A DNA stretch of 64,000 bases. Origin: Rubrivivax sp. Its GTDB lineage: Bacteria; Pseudomonadota; Gammaproteobacteria; Burkholderiales; Burkholderiaceae_C. Each line of letters starts with the position of its first letter. Positions within the stretch are counted from its first letter, which is position 1. The DNA lies in the NCBI GenBank assembly GCA_030653385.1, contig JAURZM010000050.1, positions 124,001 to 188,000 on the forward strand, read 5' to 3'. A program made the translations under genes and the position numbers. The notes beneath the pieces were generated by a model that was not told the DNA's origin, did not search any database, and was given only the letters and a program-made list of their open reading frames with translations. Below are positions 15,688-23,834 of this stretch, in pieces.

Positions 15688-15708
15688 GGTAGTTGAAGAA
15701 TTTCAAGA
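15688..15708 (-). promoter_or_regulatory. Late-promoter-like dyad upstream of protease gene
   Basis: Plus-strand sequence GGTAGTTGAAGAATTTCAAG (20 of 21 bp) contains the inverted arms TTGAA and TTCAA. It differs by one base from the site at 31233-31253 upstream of the endolysin gene. Both sit just upstream of minus-strand late genes. A Mor/C-type activator site is the best explanation. Confidence 0.65.
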
Positions 15709-15750
15709 CACGCCTTGCGCGCAGGGCACGCGCGCGCGTGGGCAGGGGCT

Positions 15751-16266
15751 TCAGTCGAAAGCGCCGCTGATGTAGTCATTCACGATGGCCAGCACGTCGG
15801 CCTGGTCGCCGGCGCCAAGCTGCCCGGCCTTGGGGTCGGCCGTCAGGATGCCACGGCGTGGCATGGTGCGTGTGCCCCACTCGTGCAGCGCGCCCACCTG
15901 CCAGGCGTTCTTGCCCACCTGGCGGCTGGTGCCGATTTCCACGTAGTCCACACCGGCGTTGTAGGCCAGGCTGTCGCGCAGCTGGCGCGTGCGCTCAAGC
16001 AGCGTGCCGGGTATGCCACCCCGGAAGGCGGGGTTTCGTTCGATGAACCATTCGCTCTCGTAGATGGCCCGCGTGGCGGGCGACAGCGGCGCCCAGGCGG
16101 CACCGGTCGGGTCCACCTTCTCGTCGAAGCGCAGCTGCGCATTGGCTTCGATGCGTTCGCCGATGGAAGCGAACAGCTCACCCGGCTGCTGCAGCAGCGC
16201 GATCGCGCGGTCGATGGCGGCCAGCGCGTCGGCGTCCTGCAGCTCGATCTGAAAGCGGTCTGCCAT
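15751..16266 (-). CDS. Virion morphogenesis protein (Mu gpG-like)
   Basis: A 171-residue protein starting at ATG 16266. It shows the phage virion-morphogenesis family pattern: a helical N-terminus (AIDRAIALLQQPGELFASIGERIE), then WAPLSPATRAIYE and YVEIGTSR...ALHEWGT. Mu gpG acts in tail/head completion. It follows the F-like gene with a 8-nt gap and precedes the protease gene, separated by the late dyad. Confidence 0.85.
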   Translation of the reverse strand: MADRFQIELQDADALAAIDRAIALLQQPGELFASIGERIEANAQLRFDEKVDPTGAAWAPLSPATRAIYESEWFIERNPAFRGGIPGTLLERTRQLRDSLAYNAGVDYVEIGTSRQVGKNAWQVGALHEWGTRTMPRRGILTADPKAGQLGAGDQADVLAIVNDYISGAFD

Positions 16267-16274
16267 GTTGCCCC

Positions 16275-17549
16275 CTACAGCACCGCGCCCAGCGCCGGGT
16301 AACGCTGCACGGCTTCGTCCACGCTCAGGGTGACCAGGCGCTGCACCCACCACACCAGCTCACCGCGCTGCAGCTCCAGCGTGTGCACGCGCCGCTGCGC
16401 GCCGCTGCCACGCGCCCACCACCACAGCAAGCCACCGCCAGGCAGCGCCAGGCGCTGACCCTGGTCGACGACGGCCTGCGCCATTGCCCAGCCTGAGCTG
16501 GTGGTGGGCAGCAGGCGCGGGTAGTCGGCAGCGCCGGCTTGCGCTCGCAAGTCGGCCGCGGCCACGCTGGCAATCACCGGCTCGCCACCCATCGAAGGCA
16601 AGGCCGCGACAGGCATGCCCAGCGGGTACCCTTTGGTGGTGATGGGCGGCGTGGCCAGAAAGTCCTTGAAGGTCTTCTCGCTGCGCGTGCGGGCCACGGT
16701 GGCACGCACCACGCGCAGCGCGCTGCCGGCGTCTGGGGTCATGCCGGGCACGGTGATGGGCCGCACACTGCTGAGCGTGCGCTCCAGCAGCTCGATGCCG
16801 CGCGGCAGGTGCGCCTTGCCCGGGTTGTAGGCAAAGCCGGGGTCGATGCCACGCGGCACACGTTCCACCTTGCCGGTGCTCTTGTTGAAGAACTCCACCC
16901 ACGTGGTGGCCGGGGGCTCGGTCTTCACGGGCGAATCGGCCGGTGCAGTTCTGCGCAGGCTGGCCAGGCCGCGTTCGTCGGTGGCAAAGGCGGTGCAGCG
17001 GCAGCGCCAGCCGCAAGGCGGAAAGTGCGTGTCCCACCAGGGGTGGTCCTTCGGCAGCACCACGTTGTCCCAGGGCTTGTGGCTGGCGCGCACACGTTCG
17101 TCACGCATGGTGCGGTACACGATGTAGGGCATGCGCCCGCGCTGGATGCGCTGCCACCGCCCGGCCGCGTGGCTTTGACGCATGTTCACGTCGAAGATCA
17201 GCCGCAGCCGCGCGTCGTTGAAGCGCGTCTTGCGCAGCTCGCCGGTGTTGGGGTCGGTGATCTCCAGGTTGCCCCACCAGCCCTTGCGGATGAGTGTTCC
17301 CTTCAGCTCGCGGCTGAAGGCAGCCAGGTCGCCGCCTTCTTCCACCACCTTCTCAACCGCAGCCCGAATGTCGGCCAGGATGTCCAAGCGCATCACCCCC
17401 GCAACCGCAAAGCTGCGAGTGTGTTCCTCGTGCCAGACCTCTTGCCAGCGGAAGCTGGGCCGCAGCAGCTTGCGCTGCTGGAAGACGGCGATGGCGTCTT
17501 CGGGCTTGATGGCGCCGAGCGCGAAGCCGGCGGGGGCTGCAACTGGCAT
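16275..17549 (-). CDS. Phage head morphogenesis protein (Mu gpF-like)
   Basis: A 424-residue minor head protein with an SPP1 gp7/Mu F-type domain. Landmarks are IKPEDAIAVFQQRKLLRPSF at the start, RLRLIFDVNMRQSHAAGRW and the cysteine-bearing FPPCGWRCRCTA segment around residues 175-190. The C-terminal region is variable. Such proteins sit near the portal and may be injected. It follows the portal gene after 7 nt, as in Mu. Confidence 0.9.
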   Translation of the reverse strand: MPVAAPAGFALGAIKPEDAIAVFQQRKLLRPSFRWQEVWHEEHTRSFAVAGVMRLDILADIRAAVEKVVEEGGDLAAFSRELKGTLIRKGWWGNLEITDPNTGELRKTRFNDARLRLIFDVNMRQSHAAGRWQRIQRGRMPYIVYRTMRDERVRASHKPWDNVVLPKDHPWWDTHFPPCGWRCRCTAFATDERGLASLRRTAPADSPVKTEPPATTWVEFFNKSTGKVERVPRGIDPGFAYNPGKAHLPRGIELLERTLSSVRPITVPGMTPDAGSALRVVRATVARTRSEKTFKDFLATPPITTKGYPLGMPVAALPSMGGEPVIASVAAADLRAQAGAADYPRLLPTTSSGWAMAQAVVDQGQRLALPGGGLLWWWARGSGAQRRVHTLELQRGELVWWVQRLVTLSVDEAVQRYPALGAVL

Positions 17550-17556
17550 TCAGCAG

Positions 17557-19299
17557 TCAGAGTTCAATGTCAGCTTCACCCGCCAGCCGCGCACTGAACG
17601 CGGCCCTGGCCAGCGCTTGCGTGATGGGCTGCGCGTCCAGCTTCGTGATCAGGTCGGGCAGCCGCGCCGTGAAGGTGGCCAGGCTTTCACCTGCAGCAAC
17701 GGCTTTGTCCAGCTCGGCCAGCAGCGGCTCGACCAGCGGGCCCAGCAGCGGCTGCCACTGGGCGGCCTGTTCGTCCACCAGGTCATCGACCAGGTCGCGC
17801 GGCGGCGCCGGCGCTGCGGTGGCCTTGCCCGCCAGCGCCGCGGCCAGCGCGGCGGCCAGTGCTTCGCGGGCCTTGGCGGCCGTTTGGTCGGCGGGCTTGG
17901 CCCCCGGCTTTGCGACGGGCTGGCCAGGCACACCCGGCACACCCGGTGCAACACCTGGTGGCACCACCGGTTCCGGCTCGGCCAGCAGCTCGGCGCCGTC
18001 TTCGGCTTCGGGAATCTTCAGCTTGTCGTGCGCCCACTGCTTGCTGATCTTCATGCCCATCTTCACCAGCTTGGGCAGGTTGTCGGCGTAGACCTGCAGG
18101 TCTTCGGGTTCGCCGGTGTCGATGACCAGGCGCGGCAGGCGTCGCATGTTGACGCCCGGCACGTTCAGCATGCACATCGGCCCGATGATCTGCCGCGTGA
18201 AGCTGCCTTCGTACAGCTCGGCGTCGGCCGCGCGGATGTCCATGCGCACGTCGTTGTGCACGTTGCCCAGTGCCTGCGTGCCGTGGCTGCCTTCGCTGGC
18301 CGTCAGCGTCTGGCCCAGGATGGCTTTGCTCTCGGCCGCGTCCAGCCGGTCCCACATGGCCGCAAAGGGCACCTCGGTGCCGGCCGCGGCGGCCTCGAAC
18401 TCCAGCGCCATGCCTTGCGGGATGATGCCGGCCGCGTTGTGGCCGATGTCGGTAACGGCGCGCAGCAGCGTCAGCTTCTCTTCGTCGCCGGCGCCGGCAG
18501 GGTACTTGCCCAGGCGCAGCGGCAGGCCGTAGATCTCCAGGAACTCGGCCAGGTCGCGCACCGCATAGTTCTTGAACAGGTAGGGCCAGAACAGCACGCG
18601 CGCCAGGCTCATGCGCGCCAGGTAGCCGTTGCGCGCCGGGTGCACGTGCATCAGCCAGGCCAGCGGTCGCAGCGCGGTGCCCATCACCGGCGGCAGGCCG
18701 TCGTAGCCTTGCACCAGGTTGCTTTCGCTGCGCAGCAAGAAGCTGCGGCGGTCGGGGCTGGTGGTGAACCAGGTCTGCGGCTGCAGCGTGCAGTGCGGCA
18801 CACGCACCTGGCGGCCGGTGCTGTCGGCCACCAGGCGCCATTCCAACTCGATGGGTGCATAGCCGGGCAGCACGGCCGCCGTCATGGCGCCCAGCAGCAC
18901 TTCCATGCCGCCGTCCACGCCGTTGGCATGCGCCGTGAGCATGTCCACCCAGTCGCGCACCTGGTCTGTGAGCTTCTCTTCGGCCGCGGTGGGGTTCTCG
19001 GGCGGGGCGATGCTCCATTCCAGCGCGGTGATGGCGCCGCGGCGCTTGCCCAGCTCGGCGTACAGGTGCGCGTCGCGCTCTTCCATGTCATCGGCCAGCT
19101 GCGCCTGGGTGACCAGGTTGCCCTGCTCGGCCTCCTGCATCAGGCTGGCCAGGCGCGCCGGCGTCAGGCCCTTGGCGGGGTGCTTGTCGAATTCACGGCG
19201 GATGGAACCCAGCTCGGCGGTCTGCGGCTGGCTGTCGATGCCGCGCATGACGGCCGCCACGTCGAGCGGCCGGCCGTCGGGGCCCAGGATGGTGGTCAT
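17557..19299 (-). CDS. Portal protein (DUF935, Mu gp29-like)
   Basis: A 580-residue DUF935 portal protein. It begins MTTILGPDGRPLDV and contains DAHLYAELGKRRGAITALEW and later RIIGPMCMLNVPGVNM-type segments with a helix-rich C-terminal part. The Ala/Pro-rich region near residues 450-500 (GVAPGVPGVPGQPVAKPG) is low complexity. It forms the dodecameric DNA gate at one capsid vertex and binds the terminase. Confidence 0.92.
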   Translation of the reverse strand: MTTILGPDGRPLDVAAVMRGIDSQPQTAELGSIRREFDKHPAKGLTPARLASLMQEAEQGNLVTQAQLADDMEERDAHLYAELGKRRGAITALEWSIAPPENPTAAEEKLTDQVRDWVDMLTAHANGVDGGMEVLLGAMTAAVLPGYAPIELEWRLVADSTGRQVRVPHCTLQPQTWFTTSPDRRSFLLRSESNLVQGYDGLPPVMGTALRPLAWLMHVHPARNGYLARMSLARVLFWPYLFKNYAVRDLAEFLEIYGLPLRLGKYPAGAGDEEKLTLLRAVTDIGHNAAGIIPQGMALEFEAAAAGTEVPFAAMWDRLDAAESKAILGQTLTASEGSHGTQALGNVHNDVRMDIRAADAELYEGSFTRQIIGPMCMLNVPGVNMRRLPRLVIDTGEPEDLQVYADNLPKLVKMGMKISKQWAHDKLKIPEAEDGAELLAEPEPVVPPGVAPGVPGVPGQPVAKPGAKPADQTAAKAREALAAALAAALAGKATAAPAPPRDLVDDLVDEQAAQWQPLLGPLVEPLLAELDKAVAAGESLATFTARLPDLITKLDAQPITQALARAAFSARLAGEADIEL

Positions 19300-19446
19300 G
19301 ACGTGGCAAACCTCGGTTTGGAAAACAGGCCCGTAGAGCGATTTTTTCCGGGGGGGGTGCTGCGCTGGTGCCTGGGGCGCCCGAAAAATGCGTTTTGAAC
19401 GTTCATGAACGGCTTGCTGGGGGTGTGGGGCATGTCAGGCCACCCC
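19300..19446 (-). other. Gap between large terminase and portal genes
   Basis: These 147 nt contain no convincing gene. They hold a 10-bp palindrome TGAACGTTCA at 19396-19405 followed by a partial direct repeat (TGAAC), a T6 run and a G8 run. It is unusual in an operon otherwise packed with overlaps, so a regulatory element is possible. Confidence 0.4.
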
Positions 19447-21204
19447 CTACCAGCCGGCTTTGCGGCCGGAATCGGGACCGCCCAGGCCGCCGACCAGGTC
19501 GGCGGCGCGGTTGTTGGGCTTCGAGTTCCAGCGCCTGACGGTCGCTTCGTCGGCCACGCCTTCCCAAAACCGGGAACCCGACTGCACCGGCGTCCAGCCC
19601 ACCTCGCCGGCTTCGCGGTGAAAGGCGTACTCGGCCAGAAACAGGGCAATGGCAAAGTCGCCGTGGCGCTGCAGCCGTTCACCACCTTCGGCCGCCGCGG
19701 CCTTGCCGCCGGCCGTTTGCGTGGTCTGGCGCGGCACCTTGGGAATGCCCTGCACCAGCTTGATGGCGCGCAGGTCGTCGCGGTGCTGGCTGTCGCGCGC
19801 CAGGTCCAGCAGCGTGCCGTCTTGCAGCGCGGCCTTCAGCTTGGGCATGTGCGCCAGGTAGAAGCCGTCGTTCAGCTTCACCTGTTCGATCATCTCCACC
19901 CCGAACAGCTGCGCCATCTTTTCGGCCAGCGCAGCGCCGTTGCCGGTGGCGTCCATCGCACCACCTCGAAAGCGCGGCAGGCGGCGGATGACGTACTCAA
20001 GAATCTGCTCTTGGCTTGAGAACGGGCAGTTGGCCAGCTCGAAGGTCAGCAGCGGCCGGTGCGTCAGGTCGGTGTCTTCTTCCAGGATGGCGGTCACCGC
20101 CTGGTCGCGGTTGCGCGCAAAGTCTTCGCCGAACACATGGCGCCGGTTCTTGTGCAAGCGCGCCAGGTGCGGCGCCAGGTTCTCGGCCAGCCAGCCGTTG
20201 ATGGCGTGGCGGCGCACGTCTTCGCTCAGGTAGGCAAAGGCGTCGTCCCACTTGCCACGCACGATGGCCGGCCCGTCGGCCGCAGCCGGCCAGGCGGGCA
20301 CCATGCGCTGCTCGATGAGCGTCAGGCTCAGGTACGCGCCAGCGCTGGCGCTGGGCACCGCGTCCAGCTCTTCTGCTGAATGGTCGCCATAGAAGCGGTA
20401 GGCGGCGGCCACCCACGCATCTTCGTCGGCCTGCGTCCACACCTTGCCTTTGCGCAAGCACACCCGGCGATACAGCCCTTCCTGCACGGCCTGGCGGAAG
20501 GTGATGCGGTGCACGTTGGCTTCGGTGACGTTGCCCTTCTTGCCGGCGCGGATGTCTTGCACCAGCTGGTTGAAAGGGTTCTCCACGCCGTCGTGGGTGC
20601 TGATGATGCGCACCTTGTCGCCCCACAGCAGCATGGCCATTGCGGCCTTCAGCAGCGCGTCCAGGTCACCATGAAAGGCGGCTTCGTCGATGACGATCAC
20701 GCCCTGCTTGCCGCGCAGGTTGGTGGGCCGACTGCTCAGCGCCACGATGCGCTGCCCCGACCGCGGGAAGACGATCTCGTAGGTCTTGATGTAGCGGCGG
20801 TTGCCTTCGGCGTCGTCGCCGTCGTCGAACAGGCCCTCGCCCATTTCGTTGGCGGCCACGTTGAAGGCGCGGGCCCACAGCGCGCAGGCTTCGATGTATT
20901 CGCGCGCCATGTCCTGCGTGGCGCTGATGTAGAAAACCTTGCTGCCGCCCTCAGAAGCGGCGATGAGCACGTCGTCTGCCGCCTCGGCCCAGGTCAGCCC
21001 CACGCGGCGGCCCTTCTCGGCCACCTTCAGCTGGGCTTCGTCGGCCACCCAGCGCTGCTGGTATGGCATCAGCGCCGGCGGCAGTTCGTCAGCCTGGGCC
21101 GCTGAGGTTTTCAGGAAGTCGGTGGGGTCGGCCGCCGGCGCGCCGGAGGCCACCGCCACGGCAGTGGCAGCAGCTGCAGCTGCAGCAACCAGGCGCTTCT
21201 TCAT
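19447..21204 (-). CDS. Terminase large subunit (Mu gp28-like)
   Basis: A 585-residue terminase. Core motifs are LMPYQQRWVAD, the Walker-A-like EKGRRVGLTW (residues 63-72), Walker B VIVIDEAAF (169-177) and nuclease-domain acidic residues near GAMDATGNGAAL. The first about 25 residues are an odd alanine-rich leader resembling a signal peptide, probably a variable extension. It packages DNA with the small terminase. In Mu the two subunits are adjacent, but here 6.9 kb separate them. Confidence 0.92.
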   Translation of the reverse strand: MKKRLVAAAAAAATAVAVASGAPAADPTDFLKTSAAQADELPPALMPYQQRWVADEAQLKVAEKGRRVGLTWAEAADDVLIAASEGGSKVFYISATQDMAREYIEACALWARAFNVAANEMGEGLFDDGDDAEGNRRYIKTYEIVFPRSGQRIVALSSRPTNLRGKQGVIVIDEAAFHGDLDALLKAAMAMLLWGDKVRIISTHDGVENPFNQLVQDIRAGKKGNVTEANVHRITFRQAVQEGLYRRVCLRKGKVWTQADEDAWVAAAYRFYGDHSAEELDAVPSASAGAYLSLTLIEQRMVPAWPAAADGPAIVRGKWDDAFAYLSEDVRRHAINGWLAENLAPHLARLHKNRRHVFGEDFARNRDQAVTAILEEDTDLTHRPLLTFELANCPFSSQEQILEYVIRRLPRFRGGAMDATGNGAALAEKMAQLFGVEMIEQVKLNDGFYLAHMPKLKAALQDGTLLDLARDSQHRDDLRAIKLVQGIPKVPRQTTQTAGGKAAAAEGGERLQRHGDFAIALFLAEYAFHREAGEVGWTPVQSGSRFWEGVADEATVRRWNSKPNNRAADLVGGLGGPDSGRKAGW

Positions 21205-22109
21205 GTGGTGCGCCGCACGATGCGCAGGAAGGCTTCGCCCACCTCAGTGCGCCCGCTGTTGAGCGCCGCCACGAACGTGACCAGGTAGGTGACACCCGGC
21301 ACGCCGATGGCGCCGTCCACACGCTGGATGCAGTCAGCACCAAAGTTCTGCGGCAGCGCGGCCAGCAGCGGCACGGGCGTGGGGTCAACCCCCACCACCG
21401 GCTCGGCCGTCACGCTGTAGCTGAGCACGATCTCGCCTTCGCGCAGCACACCGCCAAAGCGGCAGGCGATGTCGTCGATCTCGCTGACGTTCAGGCCTTC
21501 CAGCCGCGTGGGCGTGGTGCGCGTGCCCACCAGCACCACGCGCCGGCCGATGATGGCCACGGGGGCCACGTAACCTTGAACGGTGCCGATTGGTGCGGCG
21601 TCATCGGCCACCAGGCCACCGGTCAAAACCGAAGGCGGGTTGGTGGCCAGGCTGCCGCTGGCTGCGGCGTCATCGGCTGCAACGGTGCCGGCCAGGATGG
21701 ACTGCGGGGTGTTGGACAGGGCGCCGCTGGCCACCGCGTCGTCAGCCATCAGGCTGCCCGTGGCGAAGCCTGATGTGCCGATGAGCACGAAGAACGCGCC
21801 CGAAGGCGTGGGCGTGGCCAGCTCGCCGTCGGCCCAGCCGGTGAACTGCCCTTCGTGGATGCCCGGCGGGCCTTCGGCCTGCACGTTGCCTGCTTCGTCC
21901 ACCACGAACAGCGTCAGCAGCGGCGGCACCACGTCGATGCGGATCATGATTTCCTTGCCCGCGTCGCCTGGCTGCAGGCTGGGGTAAGGAATGGCCGGGC
22001 CATGCGTGCCCGAGCCAGAGATGGTGCTGCCCAGCACGCCCAGGCCGCGGTCACCGCTGTGGTGGTAGCCCGGCAGCAGCGGGCCGTCTGAGCGGTGGGT
22101 GAGGCTCAT
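21201..22109 (-). CDS. Cargo protein with short ADDA repeats, possible tail/adhesin component
   Basis: A 302-residue protein of unknown function. Residues about 1-110 are Gly/Pro/Thr-rich and beta-like. Residues about 116-180 hold three copies of a short motif, for example LMADDAVASGAL, VAADDAAASGSL and LVADDAAPIGTV, each spaced by about 24 residues. The C-terminal 120 residues look like a compact beta domain with a phage-style end. The same short repeat occurs in two neighbouring genes. It overlaps the terminase start by 4 nt, so it is co-translated with it. Confidence 0.6.
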   Translation of the reverse strand: MSLTHRSDGPLLPGYHHSGDRGLGVLGSTISGSGTHGPAIPYPSLQPGDAGKEIMIRIDVVPPLLTLFVVDEAGNVQAEGPPGIHEGQFTGWADGELATPTPSGAFFVLIGTSGFATGSLMADDAVASGALSNTPQSILAGTVAADDAAASGSLATNPPSVLTGGLVADDAAPIGTVQGYVAPVAIIGRRVVLVGTRTTPTRLEGLNVSEIDDIACRFGGVLREGEIVLSYSVTAEPVVGVDPTPVPLLAALPQNFGADCIQRVDGAIGVPGVTYLVTFVAALNSGRTEVGEAFLRIVRRTT

Positions 22110-23137
22110 GTGGTGATGAGGCGGTCGATGCCCAGCGCGCCGCCGGCGCCCGGTTCACGGGTGACCAGGATCACGCTGGAGCCTGGCGGAACCGGAACGC
22201 CGTTGGCAAAGGTGACCCGACCATCGCCGGCCATCAGCAAACCTGCAGAGCCTGCCAGTCGCGCCAGGTTGGCGTCGTCGGCAAGAACAGCCACCGCGAT
22301 GTTGGGCAGGTTGACCAGGCGGCCACCGTTGCCCGGGTTGCGGGTGAACGGCAGGCTGGCCACAGTGCTGAACTGCAAGCCCAGGGTGCCGGTGGGGGCG
22401 GCGTCGGCGGTTGTGACGTCGCCGGTGAGCAGTGAAGCGCCGGTGGACAGGGCGCCGCTGGCGGCGGCTTCGGCGGTGGTGATGTCGCCTGTCAGAACGG
22501 GCGCGACGGGTTCAGGTTTGAAAACCTGCGTGCCACCCGCAGCCTGTGTCGCACTTGTCCAGCCCCAAGTCGGGTTCTCTGACGACGTGTCGCCCGCGCT
22601 TTTGAACTTGATGGCCACGGCCATCTTGTTCAGGTTCGAGTACGCTGACAGGTCAAGGGCCAGGGTATAGCCGGCCGGTGGCGTGACAGTGCCGGGGCTG
22701 CCAAACCACGCGATCTTCGAGATCACCAGGCAGCCGCCGACGCTTGGCGTCTTCGACCCTGTTGCGAGTGAAGTTCCGCTTGATGCAACCGTGGCTACGG
22801 TAGGGCTGCCGTCCAAAGGCGCTGCGTGGGTGCCGCTGAAGGCCAATCCACCAAGCCCCGCGAAGAAGATCGGTGCTACGACAGAGTGCAGAGCGCCCAC
22901 CGTGGGCGCTGCGTTGTAACCAGAGCGCACCACAACAGGGCCGGTGTTTTCCTGGGCCTGGGTCAGCGCGGTATACGTGTTGACAGGGCTGGTCGCGTTG
23001 ATGTCATCGACCAGCGCGCCGGAGTCGACGGTGTGCGCCTGCCACATAAGCGTGGCGCCGGTCGTGGTGCCGGTTGCCGAGATCAGCGGCGAATGGCTGT
23101 CTGCGCGAAGCAGCGTGGCTACGAGTGAGATAGTCAT
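22106..23137 (-). CDS. Cargo protein with jelly-roll-like N-terminus and ADDA repeats
   Basis: A 343-residue protein. Residues 1-200 resemble beta-sandwich modules seen in phage adhesion proteins: VTPPAGYTLAL, then KMAVAIKFKSAG and NPTWGWTSA. Two short repeats (ITTAEAAASGAL and VTTADAAPTGTL) lie around residues 214-252, and a beta-rich end (VPVPPGSSVILVTRE) follows. No catalytic motif is visible. A tail-fibre or virion-decoration role is a guess from composition and context. Confidence 0.58.
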   Translation of the reverse strand: MTISLVATLLRADSHSPLISATGTTTGATLMWQAHTVDSGALVDDINATSPVNTYTALTQAQENTGPVVVRSGYNAAPTVGALHSVVAPIFFAGLGGLAFSGTHAAPLDGSPTVATVASSGTSLATGSKTPSVGGCLVISKIAWFGSPGTVTPPAGYTLALDLSAYSNLNKMAVAIKFKSAGDTSSENPTWGWTSATQAAGGTQVFKPEPVAPVLTGDITTAEAAASGALSTGASLLTGDVTTADAAPTGTLGLQFSTVASLPFTRNPGNGGRLVNLPNIAVAVLADDANLARLAGSAGLLMAGDGRVTFANGVPVPPGSSVILVTREPGAGGALGIDRLITT

Positions 23138-23140
23138 CGC

Positions 23141-23359
23141 TCAGTCCTTCGACACGGTCAAGGCACCGTCATCGCCCAGGGTGATCGTGTCGCCGGAGTC
23201 GGCCAGGACTTCACCCATAGGCGTGTGAACCACCATCTCGTACACCGAGTGATTCCCGGTCGGCACGATGCGACGCTGGGCGCACTGTTTCTGGAACCAT
23301 GCAGGCGGCACGCCTGCAGCTGTCTCATTGGGTTTTGGCAGCGTGTAGGAGTCGGCCAT
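23141..23359 (-). CDS. Small hypothetical protein in cargo block
   Basis: A 72-residue protein (MADSYTLPKP...) with a Pro/Gly-rich start and a beta-like C-terminus (MGEVLADSGDTITLGDDGAL). It has no recognised family. It lies 3 nt from the downstream gene and immediately after the YkgJ-like gene, so it is translated as part of the same block. Confidence 0.6.
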   Translation of the reverse strand: MADSYTLPKPNETAAGVPPAWFQKQCAQRRIVPTGNHSVYEMVVHTPMGEVLADSGDTITLGDDGALTVSKD

Positions 23360-23360
23360 G

Positions 23361-23834
23361 TCAGGCTTTCAGAGTGTGCAGCCGCTCGGCGCCTGCGATG
23401 TAGATGTGCAGCATCTGCGGGTTCTGGCGAACGCGAACCGACCGAACTTCAGCTGGCGTGTCTTGCAGCAGCTTGCGGCAGTCCATGCGCTGGCAGATGC
23501 CGGGCGCCTTGCCGTGGATGCCGCAGCCTTCAGCAGTCAGGTACACGCAGGAGCCGTCGTCCTTGCGGTCCAGCACGGCGATCTGCTGGGCGTTCTGCCA
23601 CTCGAAGTGCCAGTGAAATCTGTCACGCTCTGCCGCAGTTAGGCGCACTTGGTCGTGGCGGCAGCATGCGGTGCAGCCGTTGCATGCCACACTGGCGTTA
23701 TGAAGCGCCTTCACGACATCGCTTTGTGGGTCTGCGCCGCCGTCGCCATCGGCTGGTCGGCCGCCTACGTTTCCTGCGCCGTGGCTGTCGAAGCCAGCAA
23801 CACGCAGGGGATGTGTCGAATGATCTTGGGTCAT
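23361..23834 (-). CDS. YkgJ-family cysteine-cluster protein
   Basis: A 157-residue protein with a central YkgJ-like zinc/iron-chelating cluster: CNGCTACCRHD, then CVYL...GCGIHGKAPGICQRMDCRK. The cysteine pattern is complete, so metal binding is likely. Its start overlaps the stop of the giant downstream-of-promoter gene by one base. Family members are mostly uncharacterised metal-binding proteins of bacterial chromosomes. Finding one in a phage virion-gene block is unusual. Confidence 0.75.
   Translation of the reverse strand: MTQDHSTHPLRVAGFDSHGAGNVGGRPADGDGGADPQSDVVKALHNASVACNGCTACCRHDQVRLTAAERDRFHWHFEWQNAQQIAVLDRKDDGSCVYLTAEGCGIHGKAPGICQRMDCRKLLQDTPAEVRSVRVRQNPQMLHIYIAGAERLHTLKA

Noticed and set aside
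17182..19398. 738-codon plus-strand frame opposite the portal and F-like genes
   Set aside because: Shadow of two well-recognised phage genes on the minus strand.
21120..21204. Signal peptide on the large terminase
   Set aside because: The Ala-rich N-terminus looks like one, but a terminase is cytoplasmic; the conserved part begins later, so it is probably a variable extension.
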